From: Micromonospora echinospora
GTDB lineage: Bacteria; Actinomycetota; Actinomycetes; Mycobacteriales; Micromonosporaceae
Assembly: GCF_014203425.1 (NCBI RefSeq)
Contig: NZ_JACHJC010000001.1
Span: forward strand, 2,232,001-2,296,000
DNA length: 64,000 bases
Reading direction: 5' to 3'
The notes beneath the pieces are model-generated. The model was not told the origin of the DNA, made no database searches, and saw nothing but the letters and a program-made list of their open reading frames with translations. Of the stretch, positions 55,330 through 64,000 are shown in pieces. Made by a program: the position numbers and the translations under genes. The first letter of the stretch is position 1. Each line of letters starts with the position of its first letter.

Positions 55330-56562
55330 ATGGCCGAGCAGCGGGGTGGGGCGCTGCTGCGTAGCGCGTCCAGCCCCGGCCGGGCCACCTTCCTGGAGCT
55401 CTTCTTCGACCTGGTCTTCGTGTTCGCGCTGACCCGGGTCTCGCAGCGCCTGATCGACGGCATCGACGGCTCGGCCGGTGCGGTGGCCGCCGACGTGGGC
55501 CGGACCCTGCTGCTGTTCATGGTGCTGTGGCAGGTCTGGACGATCACCACCTGGGTCACCAGCCGCTACGAGCCGGAGCGCGTCGTCATCCAGGCGGTGG
55601 TGGTCGGCACCATGTTCGGCAGCCTGGTGCTGGGCGTGACGCTGCCCCGCGCGCTGGAGGAGCGGGCGCTGCCGTTCGCGCTCGCGTACGTGGCGGTCAT
55701 GCTGGGCCGGCCGTTGGCGATCGCGGTGGCGTTGCGCGGGCACCCGCGCCGCCTGGTCCCGGTGCGGCTGGCCGCCTGGGCGGCGGCCAGCGCCCCGCTG
55801 TGGCTCGCCGGTGCGCTGCTGCCCGGCCCGCGCCTGGCGCTCTGGGTGGTCGCGCTGGCGGTGGACCACCTCGGCACGCTCCTGGGCTGGCCGCTGCCGG
55901 GGATCGGGGCGTCACGCATCCGGCAGTGGCTGGTCACCGGGGAGCACATCGCCGAGCGGTACCAGCAGATCTTCCTCATCGCGCTGGGCGAGTCGATCCT
56001 GGTCATCGGCGTGACCTACAGCGGGAAGGAGTTCTCCGGCGAGGCCGCCGCGGCGTTCGCGATCTCGTTCCTGATCACCGCGTTGCTCTGGCGGATCTAC
56101 TTCTACCGGGCCGGTCACCTGCTGGCGGAGGCGTTGCGGACGGCCGGGACGCCGGGGCGGCTGGCCGAGTCGGCGGCGCAGACCCATCTGTTCATGGTGC
56201 TCGGCGTGCTCAGTGCGGCGGCCGGTTACGAGCTGGTCATCGCCCACCCGTTCGACCCGTCCCGGCCGAACTGGCTGGTCTTCGTGGTGGGCGGCCCGGC
56301 GCTCTTCCTGGCCGCCCGCTCCCGGTTCGAGTACGAGATCTTCGGCCGGGTGTCCCGCTCCCGGCTGGCCGGGCTGCTGGCCCTGGTGCTGCTCCTGCCC
56401 GCGTTCGCGACCATGCCGGCGATGCTGGCGCTCGGGGCGGTGGCCGTCGTGCTGGCGCTCGTCGCGTTCGCCGACGCCCGCCGGGCCTGGCACCGCCCAC
56501 CGGAGCACTCCGCCTCGCCGATCGGCCGGGAGACGCTCGGCGAGGCCAGCCCTGAGGCGTGA
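55330..56562 (+). CDS. Low temperature requirement protein A (LtrA) homologue
   Basis: A 410-residue membrane protein with about 10-11 helices. The N-terminal ATFLELFFDLVFVFALTRVSQ and EHIAERYQQIFLIALGESILVIG are LtrA signatures. In Listeria LtrA is needed for growth in the cold; its molecular role is unknown. The gene ends 4 bp from the convergent antitoxin gene. Confidence 0.92.
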   Translation: MAEQRGGALLRSASSPGRATFLELFFDLVFVFALTRVSQRLIDGIDGSAGAVAADVGRTLLLFMVLWQVWTITTWVTSRYEPERVVIQAVVVGTMFGSLVLGVTLPRALEERALPFALAYVAVMLGRPLAIAVALRGHPRRLVPVRLAAWAAASAPLWLAGALLPGPRLALWVVALAVDHLGTLLGWPLPGIGASRIRQWLVTGEHIAERYQQIFLIALGESILVIGVTYSGKEFSGEAAAAFAISFLITALLWRIYFYRAGHLLAEALRTAGTPGRLAESAAQTHLFMVLGVLSAAAGYELVIAHPFDPSRPNWLVFVVGGPALFLAARSRFEYEIFGRVSRSRLAGLLALVLLLPAFATMPAMLALGAVAVVLALVAFADARRAWHRPPEHSASPIGRETLGEASPEA

Positions 56563-56566
56563 GCCG

Positions 56567-56878
56567 TCAGGCGGCGGTCGGGCGGGACAGCGACGCCAGC
56601 GCGCGGCGCACGTCGGCCAGTGAGACGGTGGCCGAGTCGTCCAGGTCGGCCAGGCCGGCCTCGATCCACTGCCGCATCAGCGTGGTCACTCCGATGCCGC
56701 GCGCGTCGGCGGCGGCGCGGACCCGCTCGTACGTCTCCAGCGGCAGCCGGACCGACCGGCTCACCATCGGCACGTCGGTGTCGGGGGTGGGCAGTTGCGC
56801 CGGTGACGTCTCGTCGATCAGGTCGGCGAACGTGTCGCCCCCGGCGTGGAACCGCTTGGTCGCCTCGTCACGGTGCAT
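56567..56878 (-). CDS. BrnA-like ribbon-helix-helix antitoxin
   Basis: A 103-residue protein whose central part (MVSRSVRLPLETYERVRAAADARGIGVTTLMRQWIEAGL) is a ribbon-helix-helix DNA-binding domain. The N-terminal acidic segment (MHRDEATKRFHAGGDTFADLIDE) may wrap the toxin. The gene overlaps the upstream toxin gene by 11 bp; toxin-first order is that of brnT-brnA. It probably neutralises the toxin and represses the operon. Confidence 0.75.
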   Translation of the reverse strand: MHRDEATKRFHAGGDTFADLIDETSPAQLPTPDTDVPMVSRSVRLPLETYERVRAAADARGIGVTTLMRQWIEAGLADLDDSATVSLADVRRALASLSRPTAA

Positions 56879-57179
56879 CGTGACCGCCTCCTCGTCGGCG
56901 TGAGTTCCGCACCGCCTCGTCGTAGCGCTTGGCCTCGACGTCGCTCAGTTCGCGGGCGGAGAGGATGTCCCAGTCGTTGTCGGTGCCCTCGGCCTCGGCC
57001 AGCAGCACGGCGAGCCGCCGGCCCCGGTGGTCGGTCGCGTAGACCACCATCACGTCGTCACCGAGGTGCCGGATGACCCGGTGCCTGCTGTGCAGGGCCT
57101 CCCAGACTTCCCCGGGTGTGACGTCGTAGACCCGCAGGTTCGCCAGCGCCTCGTCGGTGAAGCTGAACCGGTTGGCCAC
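56868..57179 (-). CDS. BrnT-like ribonuclease toxin
   Basis: A 103-residue protein: FSFTDEALANLRVYDVTPGEVWEAL, then VVYATDHRGRRLAVLLAEAE and DILSARELSDVEAKRYDEAV. The last segment matches the conserved ISAR...E..YE C-terminus of BrnT toxins, which are RelE-fold RNases. The start is taken at the GTG at 57179, 6 bp downstream of a TACGCT -10-like box (leaderless); a GTG at 57221 would add 14 residues. Toxicity is inferred from the family and pairing. Confidence 0.7.
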   Translation of the reverse strand: MANRFSFTDEALANLRVYDVTPGEVWEALHSRHRVIRHLGDDVMVVYATDHRGRRLAVLLAEAEGTDNDWDILSARELSDVEAKRYDEAVRNSRRRGGGHDAP

Positions 57180-57285
57180 CGCCGAAGCGTACCACGCACG
57201 TAACACACGACCGGTCGTCACGAATTTCGCCGATCATCCGTCCGGAGTGACAGGATGAGGCGTATCCCCTCGTAGGAGGTCCGTG

Positions 57286-57642
57286 GTGAAGCGTCAGGCG
57301 TACCAGCCGATCCTGATCACCGACGCCCCGCGCAGCCAGGACGACCAGCTCAACAGCCGGCAGAAGCGTTACGTGCTGATGATGGCCATCCGGGTCGCGT
57401 GCCTGGTGGCGGGCGCGATCCTGGTCGGCGCGAAGGCACCGCTGCTCTGGTTCTGGCTGCCGTTGTGCGCGCTCGGCATGGTGCTCGTGCCCTGGCTCGC
57501 CGTGCTGCTCGCCAACGACCGGCCGCCCAAGGAGGAGCACCGGCTGGCGAACCGGTTCCAGAACCGCCGCCGCGAGGAGCCCGCGCCCACTGCGCTGACC
57601 ACGCAGGAGAACCCGCGCAAGATCATCGACGCCGAGCCCTGA
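57286..57642 (+). CDS. DUF3099 membrane protein
   Basis: A 118-residue protein with two membrane helices (about 30-48 and 55-75) and a hydrophilic tail. The N-terminal YQPILITDAPRSQDDQLNSRQKRY is the DUF3099 signature. Of the two adjacent GTG codons the second (57286) is at a six-base spacing from AGGAGG. Function unknown; typical of actinobacteria. Confidence 0.88.
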   Translation: MKRQAYQPILITDAPRSQDDQLNSRQKRYVLMMAIRVACLVAGAILVGAKAPLLWFWLPLCALGMVLVPWLAVLLANDRPPKEEHRLANRFQNRRREEPAPTALTTQENPRKIIDAEP

Positions 57643-57672
57643 CCGGTCCGGACGGGCCACCGCCCGGACCGG
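57643..57672. terminator. Hairpin between DUF3099 and the PfkB kinase
   Basis: CCGGTCCGG (57643-57651) pairs with 57664-57672 around a 12-nt loop in the 37-bp convergent gap. It is a moderate candidate for a bidirectional terminator. Confidence 0.55.
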
Positions 57673-57679
57673 CCGCCCG

Positions 57680-58633
57680 TCAGGGGGTGGGGCGGGCGCC
57701 TACCGTCGTCACTGCCAGCGCGCCCAGGTCGCCGGCGCGGGCCAGCGCGGCGCGCGGATCGGCGCCGGCCAGCCAGGCGGTGAGCAGCCCGGCCGCGAAC
57801 GCGTCCCCGGCCCCGGTCACGTCCACCACGTCCACCCCCGGCGCCGGAGCGAACTCCACCACGCCGCCGCGCTGCACCCAGACCGCGCCGGCCGCGCCCT
57901 GCTTGACCACCACCCGGTGCGCCACCGCCGTCAGCGCCCGGGCCTGCGCCGCCGGGTCCAGCCCGCCGGCCAGCACCGTCGCCTCGTCCGTGTTGACGAG
58001 CAGCAGGTCGACGTCGCGTACCCAGGTCAGGAACGCCCCGCCGACGCGCCGCAGCGGCGCCGCGGACGCCGCGTCGACGCTGACGGTCAGCCCGCGCGCG
58101 CGGGCCGTGGCCAGCGCGCGCAGGCCGGCGCCGCGCGACCCGACGTCCAACAGGGTGTACGCGGACAGGTGCAGATGCCCGGCGTCGGGCGCCGCGGCCA
58201 GCGCCGCGTCCACGTGCGCGGCGGTCAGCCGCAGGTTCGCGCCCCGCTGGCTGACCATGGTCCGCTCCCCGTCGTGGGTGAGCACGATGACGGTGCCGGT
58301 CGGGTAGCCCTCGTGCCGCTCCACCGCGCAGTCCACACCGATGCGGGTCAGCTCGTCCACCCGCTCCCGGCCGGTCTCGTCGTCGCCGACGGCGGCGACC
58401 AGCGTCACCGCCGCGCCCTGCCCGGCGAGCCAGGCCGCGGTGTTCGCCGCCTGCCCGCCGCCGCTGAACCGGATCCCGGCCGCGGTGTCCGAGCCGGTGG
58501 CGAGCGGCCCGGACAGGACCGCGAGCACGTCGGTGATGACGTCGCCGACGACGACGACGCGCGGCGCTGCGCTCATGCCGTGCCAGCCGGGCATGCCCTC
58601 ACGGCCCTCGCTGCGCTCGGTGCGTTCGCTCAT
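57680..58633 (-). CDS. psuK: PfkB-family sugar kinase, probable pseudouridine kinase
   Basis: A 317-residue ribokinase-fold kinase: N-terminal [15 protein letters not shown], substrate motif [19 protein letters not shown], and the catalytic [19 protein letters not shown] with the base Asp in GAGDAF. Because it is coupled to psuG it probably phosphorylates pseudouridine. ATG 58633 overlaps the psuG stop (ATGA), but a second copy of the same junction 57 bp inside (ATG 58576) marks the conserved N-terminus and may be the real start. Confidence 0.85.
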   Translation of the reverse strand: MSERTERSEGREGMPGWHGMSAAPRVVVVGDVITDVLAVLSGPLATGSDTAAGIRFSGGGQAANTAAWLAGQGAAVTLVAAVGDDETGRERVDELTRIGVDCAVERHEGYPTGTVIVLTHDGERTMVSQRGANLRLTAAHVDAALAAAPDAGHLHLSAYTLLDVGSRGAGLRALATARARGLTVSVDAASAAPLRRVGGAFLTWVRDVDLLLVNTDEATVLAGGLDPAAQARALTAVAHRVVVKQGAAGAVWVQRGGVVEFAPAPGVDVVDVTGAGDAFAAGLLTAWLAGADPRAALARAGDLGALAVTTVGARPTP

Positions 58634-59565
58634 GCCGTGCCGGCGGTACGACGGGCCGCCGCGGCGACCGCGATCCGGGCCGCGAGGTCGGCGTTGCGCA
58701 GGATGATCCGGACGTTCACGGTCAGGCTGGCGCCCTCGGTGGCGGCGTGGAAGTGCGACAGCAGGAACGGGGTGACCGCCTTGCCGGTGATCCCTTCCCG
58801 GGCCAGCGCGGCCAGCCCTTCGGTGAGCGTGCGGTCGTGCAGCGCCGGGTCGAGCTGCTCGTCGGCGGGCAGCGGGTTGGCCACCACCAGACCGCCGTGG
58901 TGCACACCGTGCGCCGCGCGGGCGGCCAGCACGTCCGCCACCTGCTCCGGCGACTCGACCGACCAGTCCAGGTCGAAGCCGGCGTCGGTGAGGTAGAAGC
59001 CGGGGAATCGGCGGGTGCGGTAGCCCACCACGCCCACCCCGAGCGTCTCCAGCCGTTCCAGCGTGGCGCCCACGTCGAGGATCGACTTCACCCCGGCGCA
59101 GACCACCGCGATCGGGGTCCGGGCCAGCGTGACCAGGTCGGCCGACTCGTCGAACGTCTGTGTCGCCTCGCGGTGCACGCCGCCGAGCCCGCCGGTGGCG
59201 AACACGCCGATCCCGGCCGCCGCCGCGACCGCGCTGGTGGCCGCGACGGTGGTGGCGCCGTCCGCGCCGGTGGCCGCCGCCGGGGCCAGGTCGCGGACCG
59301 AGAGCTTGCTCACGCCGTCGACGGTGGCGAGGCGGGTGAGCTGGGCGTCGTCCAGCCCGACCCGCAGCTCGCCGGCGAGCATGCCGATGGTGGCCGGCAC
59401 CGCCCCCGCGTCCCGTACCGCCTGCTCGATCTCGCGCGCCACGCGCAGGTTGTCCGGCCGGGGCAGCCCGTGCGAGACGATCGTGCTCTCCAACGCCACG
59501 ACCGGGCGGCCGTCGCGCAGGGCGTCGGCCACCTCACTACCGAGACTGATGTGAAAGTTGGTCAC
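58630..59565 (-). CDS. psuG: Pseudouridine-5'-phosphate glycosidase
   Basis: A 311-residue Psu[62 protein letters not shown] and [15 protein letters not shown] with the catalytic Lys. It cleaves the C-C bond of pseudouridine 5'-phosphate to uracil and ribose 5-phosphate. With the downstream kinase it forms a complete pseudouridine salvage route. GTG at 59565. Confidence 0.95.
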   Translation of the reverse strand: MTNFHISLGSEVADALRDGRPVVALESTIVSHGLPRPDNLRVAREIEQAVRDAGAVPATIGMLAGELRVGLDDAQLTRLATVDGVSKLSVRDLAPAAATGADGATTVAATSAVAAAAGIGVFATGGLGGVHREATQTFDESADLVTLARTPIAVVCAGVKSILDVGATLERLETLGVGVVGYRTRRFPGFYLTDAGFDLDWSVESPEQVADVLAARAAHGVHHGGLVVANPLPADEQLDPALHDRTLTEGLAALAREGITGKAVTPFLLSHFHAATEGASLTVNVRIILRNADLAARIAVAAAARRTAGTA

Positions 59566-59653
59566 GTCGGCTACCGTACGGGCCGCTCCCGCCCGGGGCC
59601 CAGGTGGACCAGGACGGACCGACCTGCAAAACTGGAACGCCGGAGGTGGAGTC

Positions 59654-59872
59654 GTGAGCACAGAGATTCTCGAGCGTCCCGAGCTGAAGGACGCAGACAC
59701 TGGTCCGGAGATGTTCCACTACGTCCGCAAGGAGAAGATCGCCGAGAGTGCCGTCATGGGCACCTTCGTGGTCGCGCTCTGCGGCGAGACGTTCCCGGTC
59801 ACCAAGGCGGCCAAGCCGGGCTCCCCGGTCTGCCCCAAGTGCAAGGAGATCTACGACTCGTACCGCGAGTGA
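59654..59872 (+). CDS. DUF3039 protein
   Basis: A 72-residue protein: [46 protein letters not shown] and [13 protein letters not shown]. The Cys of CGETF and the CPKC pair probably bind zinc. The family is conserved in actinobacteria with no assigned function. GTG start, preceded by GGAGG. Confidence 0.92.
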   Translation: MSTEILERPELKDADTGPEMFHYVRKEKIAESAVMGTFVVALCGETFPVTKAAKPGSPVCPKCKEIYDSYRE

Positions 59873-59912
59873 TGCCGGACGGCGTCGCGGCCCGCGCACG
59901 TAACCTGCGGCG

Positions 59913-60563
59913 GTGACCACCTCCACCGCCCTGCTCCTCGCCGACCTCACCGGCGTGGCGGTCTTCGCCGCCTCCGGCGCCTCCGCGGCGGTGGCGAAAC
60001 GGCTCGACCTGTTCGGCGTCGTCTTCGTCGGCGTGGTCGCCGCGCTCGGCGGCGGCATCTTCCGCGACCTGGCGATCGACGAGGTTCCCCCGCTGGCGTT
60101 CGCCGACTGGCGGTACGCCGCCACCGCCTCCCTCACCGCCGCCGCCGTGTTCTGGCTGCACCCGCAGCTCACCCGGCTGCGCACCACAGTGCTGGTACTG
60201 GACGCCGCCGGCCTCGGCCTGTTCACGGTCATCGGCACGCTCAAGGCCCTCGACGCCGCCGTGCCGCCGGTCGGCGCCTGCATGATCGGCATGCTCACCG
60301 CGATCGGTGGCGGGCTGGGCCGTGACCTGCTCACCGGCGAGATCCCGGTGGTGCTGCGCCGGGAGATCTACGCCCTCGCCGCGCTCGCCGGAGCGGTAAC
60401 GGTGGCGCTGCTGTCGGCGTACGGACAGGCGACCGCCGTGCCGCTCACCGCCGCCGTCCTGCTCGTGTTCGGGCTGCGCCTGATCGCGCTGCGCCGGCGC
60501 TGGTCCGCGCCGGTGGCGACGCTGCGGCCGCCGCGCACCGGCACCGGGGGACCACTGTCCTGA
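59913..60563 (+). CDS. TRIC-type cation channel (UPF0126)
   Basis: A 216-residue membrane protein with seven helices arranged as two repeats, each with a Gly-rich kink (AALGGGIFRDL and AIGGGLGRDLLTGEIP). This is the bacterial TRIC family, a potassium-permeable homotrimeric channel; the older name is UPF0126/YicG. The GTG at 59913 is the likely start. It is 40 bp after DUF3039. Confidence 0.93.
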   Translation: MTTSTALLLADLTGVAVFAASGASAAVAKRLDLFGVVFVGVVAALGGGIFRDLAIDEVPPLAFADWRYAATASLTAAAVFWLHPQLTRLRTTVLVLDAAGLGLFTVIGTLKALDAAVPPVGACMIGMLTAIGGGLGRDLLTGEIPVVLRREIYALAALAGAVTVALLSAYGQATAVPLTAAVLLVFGLRLIALRRRWSAPVATLRPPRTGTGGPLS

Positions 60564-60742
60564 CCCGCCGTGCGCCGGGGTGCGCGGATGTGACAGGCGT
60601 GGCGTCGAGTGGGGCGTACGGCCCGCGCTGGTTATGCTGAGTCCGCCTTCGCGGCACAGGATGCGCGAGGGCGTTTTCATGGGCGGCGGCTCCCGTGGCC
60701 CCGGTCGGGCCCGCCGCCGTCCGCGGCGGAGAGGAGCTACGC

Positions 60743-62476
60743 GTGCCACCGCGGATGCCGACGCTCGACACGTTCCCGCCCCTGCGTGCCTGGCAACGCA
60801 AGGCGCTCGTGGAGTACCTGCGCCGCCGGACCGAGGACTTCACAGCGGTCGCCACGCCCGGCGCCGGTAAGACCACGTTCGCGCTGCGGATCGCCGCCGA
60901 GCTGCTCGCCGACGGCACCGTCGAGGCAGTCACCGTGGTCGCGCCGACCGAGCACCTGAAGACCCAGTGGGCGCAGGCCGCCGCCCGGGTCGGCATCCAG
61001 CTCGACGCCGCGTTCCGCAACGCCGACCTGCACTCCGCCGCCGACTTCCACGGCGCGGTCGTCACGTACGCCCAGGTGGGCATGGCGCCGCAGGTGCACC
61101 GCCGGCGCACCATGACCCGCCGCACGCTGGTCATCCTCGACGAGATCCACCACGCCGGCGACTCGCGGACCTGGGGCGACGGCGTCAAGGCGGCGTTCGA
61201 GCCCGCGGTACGCCGCCTGATGCTCACCGGTACGCCGTTCCGCTCCGACGACAACCCGATCCCGTTCGTCAGCTACGAGCGCGGCGGGGACGGGCTGCTG
61301 CGTTCCCGCGCCGACTCGGTCTACGGGTACTCCGACGCGTTGCGCGAGGGCGTGGTCCGGCCGGTGCTGTTCCTGGCGTACTCGGGGGAGACCCGGTGGC
61401 GCACCAACGCGGGTGAGGAGCTGGCGGCCCGGCTCGGCGAGCCGATGACGCAGGACCTGGTCGCACAGGCGTGGCGTACCGCGCTGGACCCGGCCGGCGA
61501 CTGGATGCCGCAGGTGCTGCGCGCCGCCGACGCCCGGCTCAGCGTGCTGCGCGCCAACGGCATGCCGGACGCGGGCGGCCTGGTCATCGCCAGCGATCAA
61601 CAGGTGGCCCGCGCGTACGCGAAGCTGCTGGAGCAGGTGACCGGCGAGAAGGCCGCCGTGGTGCTTTCCGACGACCAGGGCGCGTCCGCGCGGATCGCGA
61701 CGTTCGCCGCCTCTCAGCAACGGTGGCTGGTAGCGGTGCGGATGGTGTCCGAGGGCGTCGACATCCCCCGGCTGGCAGTCGGCGTGTACGCGACCAGCGC
61801 CAGCACCCCGCTGTACTTCGCGCAGGCGATCGGCCGGTTCGTCCGGGCCCGCCGCTCCGGTGAGACCGCGTCGGTGTTCCTGCCCAGCGTGCCGCACCTG
61901 CTCGGGCTGGCGAGCGAGATGGAGGCCGAGCGGGACCACGTGCTCGGCAAGCCGAAGGACCGCGAGGGCTTCGACGACGACCTGTTGGAGCGCGCCCAGC
62001 GCGACGACGGCGCCAGCGGCGAGCTGGAGAAGCGCTTCGCCGCGCTCTCCGCCACCGCCGAGCTGGACCAGGTCATCTTCGACGGCGCGTCGTTCGGCAC
62101 CGCCGCCCAGGCCGGTACGCCCGAGGAGGAGGAATACCTCGGCCTGCCCGGTCTGCTCACCGCCGACCAGGTCTCGCTGCTGCTGACCAAGCGGCAGGCC
62201 GAGCAGCTCGCCGCGCAGAAGCGCCGGGCCGCCCAGCGGACCGCTGAGCCGGCCGCTGCGGCCCCGGCGGTGGCGCCCCCACCGATGAGTGCCGCCCAGC
62301 GCCGCGTGGCGCTACGGCGGCAGCTGAACGCTCTGGTGGCCGCCCGGCACCACCACACCGGCCAGCCGCACGGCAAGATCCACGCCGAGCTGCGCCGGAT
62401 CTGCGGCGGCCCGCCCAGCGCGCAGGCGACGATCGAGCAGCTCGAGGAGCGCATCGCCACCGTCCAGACCCTGTAA
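60743..62476 (+). CDS. Superfamily 2 DEAD/DEAH helicase
   Basis: A 577-residue SF2 helicase: Q-like LRAWQRKALVEYL, motif I ATPGAGKTTFA, motif II DEIHHAGDSRTWG, motif III LTGTPFRSDDNP, and motif VI QAIGRFVRARRSG. The C-terminal 150 residues are charged and Ala-rich. This is a common actinobacterial group resembling XPB/RadD-like helicases; its role is unknown. The GTG at 60743 follows GAGGAG at six bases. Its TAA stop begins a dispersed repeat. Confidence 0.9.
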   Translation: MPPRMPTLDTFPPLRAWQRKALVEYLRRRTEDFTAVATPGAGKTTFALRIAAELLADGTVEAVTVVAPTEHLKTQWAQAAARVGIQLDAAFRNADLHSAADFHGAVVTYAQVGMAPQVHRRRTMTRRTLVILDEIHHAGDSRTWGDGVKAAFEPAVRRLMLTGTPFRSDDNPIPFVSYERGGDGLLRSRADSVYGYSDALREGVVRPVLFLAYSGETRWRTNAGEELAARLGEPMTQDLVAQAWRTALDPAGDWMPQVLRAADARLSVLRANGMPDAGGLVIASDQQVARAYAKLLEQVTGEKAAVVLSDDQGASARIATFAASQQRWLVAVRMVSEGVDIPRLAVGVYATSASTPLYFAQAIGRFVRARRSGETASVFLPSVPHLLGLASEMEAERDHVLGKPKDREGFDDDLLERAQRDDGASGELEKRFAALSATAELDQVIFDGASFGTAAQAGTPEEEEYLGLPGLLTADQVSLLLTKRQAEQLAAQKRRAAQRTAEPAAAAPAVAPPPMSAAQRRVALRRQLNALVAARHHHTGQPHGKIHAELRRICGGPPSAQATIEQLEERIATVQTL

Positions 62477-62526
62477 GGAAGGGCCCCTTCTTAACGCCTG
62501 CGGTAGTGCAGGGGCCCCTTGTTAAC
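62474..62526 (+). repeat. 48-bp dispersed intergenic element, copy 4
   Basis: Units at 62479-62495 and 62510-62526 (31-bp period) are joined by GCCTGCGGTAGTGC. The extension TAAGGA starts on the helicase stop codon (62474-62476), exactly as in copy 3. Confidence 0.88.
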
Positions 62527-62560
62527 ACCACGGGCAGGGGCACGCGGGGCGAGCACACAG

Positions 62561-62601
62561 AACCGGCCGGAGGCGACCCGTGTGGGTGCCTCCGGCCGGT
62601 T
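62561..62601. terminator. Terminator downstream of DUF7455
   Basis: A perfect 14-bp stem (62561-62574 and 62588-62601) with an internal ACCC/GGGT extension lies 30 bp beyond the DUF7455 stop codon and faces the helicase gene. Confidence 0.82.
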
Positions 62602-62630
62602 ATGTCGTGATGTGGATTTCCTGTCGGACC

Positions 62631-62864
62631 TCAGTTCGCCATCAGATCGGCGCCACGCCAGCTGAACTCCGGGTCCGACGCGTAGCGCACGGTGATCTTC
62701 ACGAGATCCTCCGCGTACTTGTTCGCGTGGTGCCCACAGAACACCAGCTCACTCCCACCCGCCAGGGTGATCCGGAGCTTGCCGGCGGCATTGCAGCGGT
62801 CGCACCGTTCATCGGTGGCCGGGGGGCTCACCGTCTCGGGCGGCGGCGTGAGGGTCGGGGTCAT
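62631..62864 (-). CDS. DUF7455 zinc-ribbon-like protein
   Basis: A 77-residue protein: CDRCNAAGKLRITLAGGSELVFCGHHANKYAEDL. The CxxC...CxHH pattern suggests zinc binding. It is an actinobacterial family regularly found next to the principal sigma factor gene, as here. AGGAGG precedes the ATG at 62864. The 245-bp gap to sigA holds its promoter and two TCACCGATGA repeats. Confidence 0.88.
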   Translation of the reverse strand: MTPTLTPPPETVSPPATDERCDRCNAAGKLRITLAGGSELVFCGHHANKYAEDLVKITVRYASDPEFSWRGADLMAN

Positions 62865-63109
62865 CGCCTTCCTCCTCTGGTCGTCACCGATGAACACTCT
62901 CTTCGGTTGCTCACCTATCGTGCAACACCCATCTCGGGCCCTGCCTTCCCTGTGTGCCCGCGGGGGACCGAGGTCACACATGGCGTGGGAGACAGTGTGC
63001 CGTGCACCAAGGGTGCCACGTCAACGATCACAAACAGGCAACCGATCGATCACCGATGAGTGTTCTACGGCTGGTGATCAAACCGGCACGAATTGTTGAC
63101 GTCCGGTGG

Positions 63110-64000
63110 TCAGTCCAGGTAGTCGCGGAGCACCTGGGAACGCGAGGGGTGCCGCAACTTGGACATGGTCTTCGATTCGATCTGCCGGATGCGTTCCCGG
63201 GTCACGCCGTACACCTGGCCGATCTCGTCCAGGGTGCGCGGCTGACCGTCGGTGAGGCCGAAGCGCAGGCGCACCACGCCCGCCTCACGCTCGGACAGCG
63301 TCTGGAGGACCTGCTGGAGCTGGTCCTGGAGCAGCGAGAACGACACCGCGTCGACAGCGACGACCGCCTCGGAGTCCTCGATGAAGTCGCCGAGCTGGCT
63401 GTCACCCTCGTCGCCGATGGTCTGGTCCAGCGAGATGGGCTCCCGGGCGTACTGCTGGATCTCCAGCACCTTCTCCGGTGTGATGTCCATCTCCTTGGCA
63501 AGCTCCTCCGGGGTGGGCTCGCGGCCCAGGTCCTGGAGCAGCTCGCGCTGGATCCGGCCGAGCTTGTTGATCACCTCGACCATGTGCACGGGGATGCGGA
63601 TGGTGCGGGCCTGGTCGGCCATGGCGCGGGTGATGGCCTGGCGGATCCACCAGGTGGCGTAGGTGGAGAACTTGTAGCCCTTGGTGTAGTCGAACTTCTC
63701 GACGGCGCGGATGAGGCCGAGGTTGCCTTCCTGGATGAGGTCGAGGAAGGCCATGCCGCGGCCGGTGTAGCGCTTGGCCAGTGAGACCACCAACCGCAGG
63801 TTGGCCTCCAGCAGGTGGTTCTTGGCCCGCTCGCCGTCCCGGGAGATCCACATCAGGTCGCGCTGCAGGTCGCGGACCAGCTTCTCCTCGCCCTCGTCGG
63901 CGGCGCGCAGCCGCTCGGCGGCGTAGAGGCCGGCCTCGATCCGCTTGGCCAGCTCGACCTCCTGCTCGGCGTTGAGCAGCGGAACCTTGCCGATCTGCTT
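63110..64000 (-). CDS. sigA: Principal RNA polymerase sigma factor (3' part)
   Basis: The C-terminal 296 residues of a SigA/HrdB-type factor; the N-terminus lies beyond the right edge. Visible are region 1.2 ([24 protein letters not shown]), the non-conserved region, region 2 ([42 protein letters not shown]), region 3 ([20 protein letters not shown]) and region 4.2 ([22 protein letters not shown]), ending LRDYLD. It is the housekeeping sigma factor. Region 2 is identical at DNA level with the sigB-type gene. Confidence 0.95.
   Translation of the reverse strand, partial: KQIGKVPLLNAEQEVELAKRIEAGLYAAERLRAADEGEEKLVRDLQRDLMWISRDGERAKNHLLEANLRLVVSLAKRYTGRGMAFLDLIQEGNLGLIRAVEKFDYTKGYKFSTYATWWIRQAITRAMADQARTIRIPVHMVEVINKLGRIQRELLQDLGREPTPEELAKEMDITPEKVLEIQQYAREPISLDQTIGDEGDSQLGDFIEDSEAVVAVDAVSFSLLQDQLQQVLQTLSEREAGVVRLRFGLTDGQPRTLDEIGQVYGVTRERIRQIESKTMSKLRHPSRSQVLRDYLD
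63575..63778 (-). repeat. 204-bp tract identical to the sigB-type gene
   Basis: This is the partner of 49714-49917, identical at every base. Immediately outside, synonymous and non-synonymous differences appear at once. Confidence 0.9.

Noticed and set aside
62865..63109. Two TCACCGATGA repeats in the DUF7455-sigA gap as a regulatory pair
   Set aside because: They are short and about 160 bp apart with no promoter alignment; I could not distinguish them from chance.

Overview
The window is high-GC actinobacterial chromosome, most likely from Micromonospora or a close relative in the Micromonosporaceae. The evidence is the strong GC3 bias, many GTG starts, the recA-recX and lexA-nrdR-nrdJ neighbourhoods, the small actinobacterial marker genes (DUF3046, DUF3039, DUF3099, DUF7455) and a second principal-type sigma factor close to sigA. 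I see mostly vertically inherited core genes. There is no prophage, transposase, CRISPR array, rRNA or tRNA.

Layout. 0-7.4 kb: an amino-acid exporter fragment, a PNPOx-GNAT fusion divergent from a MocR regulator, a UdgX uracil-DNA binding protein, a pterin dehydratase-VOC fusion, an acyl-CoA dehydrogenase and an MFS transporter. 7.4-12.8 kb: DUF3046, recA and recX, a beta-keto acid cleavage enzyme, then rny behind a long leader with an overlapping small ORF. 12.8-17.4 kb: the gluABCD ABC importer (minus strand) divergent from selD. 17.6-31.2 kb: a small orphan gene, DUF2277, miaB, a secreted GH5-CBM2 cellulase, DUF349, a LigB-like gene with miaA and dapF, malic enzyme, hflX and a secreted, membrane-anchored protein with a Gly-rich tail. 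31.2-36 kb: lexA divergent from nrdR-nrdJ. 36-38 kb: an accessory island with an XRE regulator and DUF397 protein (minus) divergent from four overlapping tiny Cys-containing ORFs (plus). 38-53 kb: methyltransferases, an ECF sigma pair, an IdeR-like regulator, a sulfurtransferase, an AcuC deacetylase next to a GNAT/acyl-CoA synthetase acetyltransferase, an ArsR-SRPBCC-VOC operon, a SigB-type sigma factor, a Spo0M-like protein and dtd. 53-64 kb: a subtilisin, a base-excision protein, LtrA, a BrnT/BrnA-like toxin pair, pseudouridine catabolism (psuG and a PfkB kinase), a TRIC channel, a helicase, DUF7455 and the 3' part of sigA.

Functional threads. DNA damage: recA, recX, lexA, the nrdRJ ribonucleotide reductase, UdgX and an HhH-GPD protein, with LexA-box-like sites before recA and three between lexA and nrdR. 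RNA metabolism: rny, miaA, miaB, dtd, hflX and pseudouridine breakdown. Reversible lysine acetylation: acuC and the acetyltransferase are adjacent.

Beyond genes, four observations stand out. First, a 48-bp intergenic element recurs four times: two 17-bp units around AAGGGCCCCTT on a 31-bp period, often starting on a gene's stop codon and once supplying a protein's C-terminus. Second, a further family of GATC-bounded hairpins occurs in gene-free gaps. Third, 204 bp are identical at DNA level between the two sigma factor genes, which suggests gene conversion. Fourth, the XRE/DUF397 and four-small-ORF island is the best candidate for an uncharacterised system.
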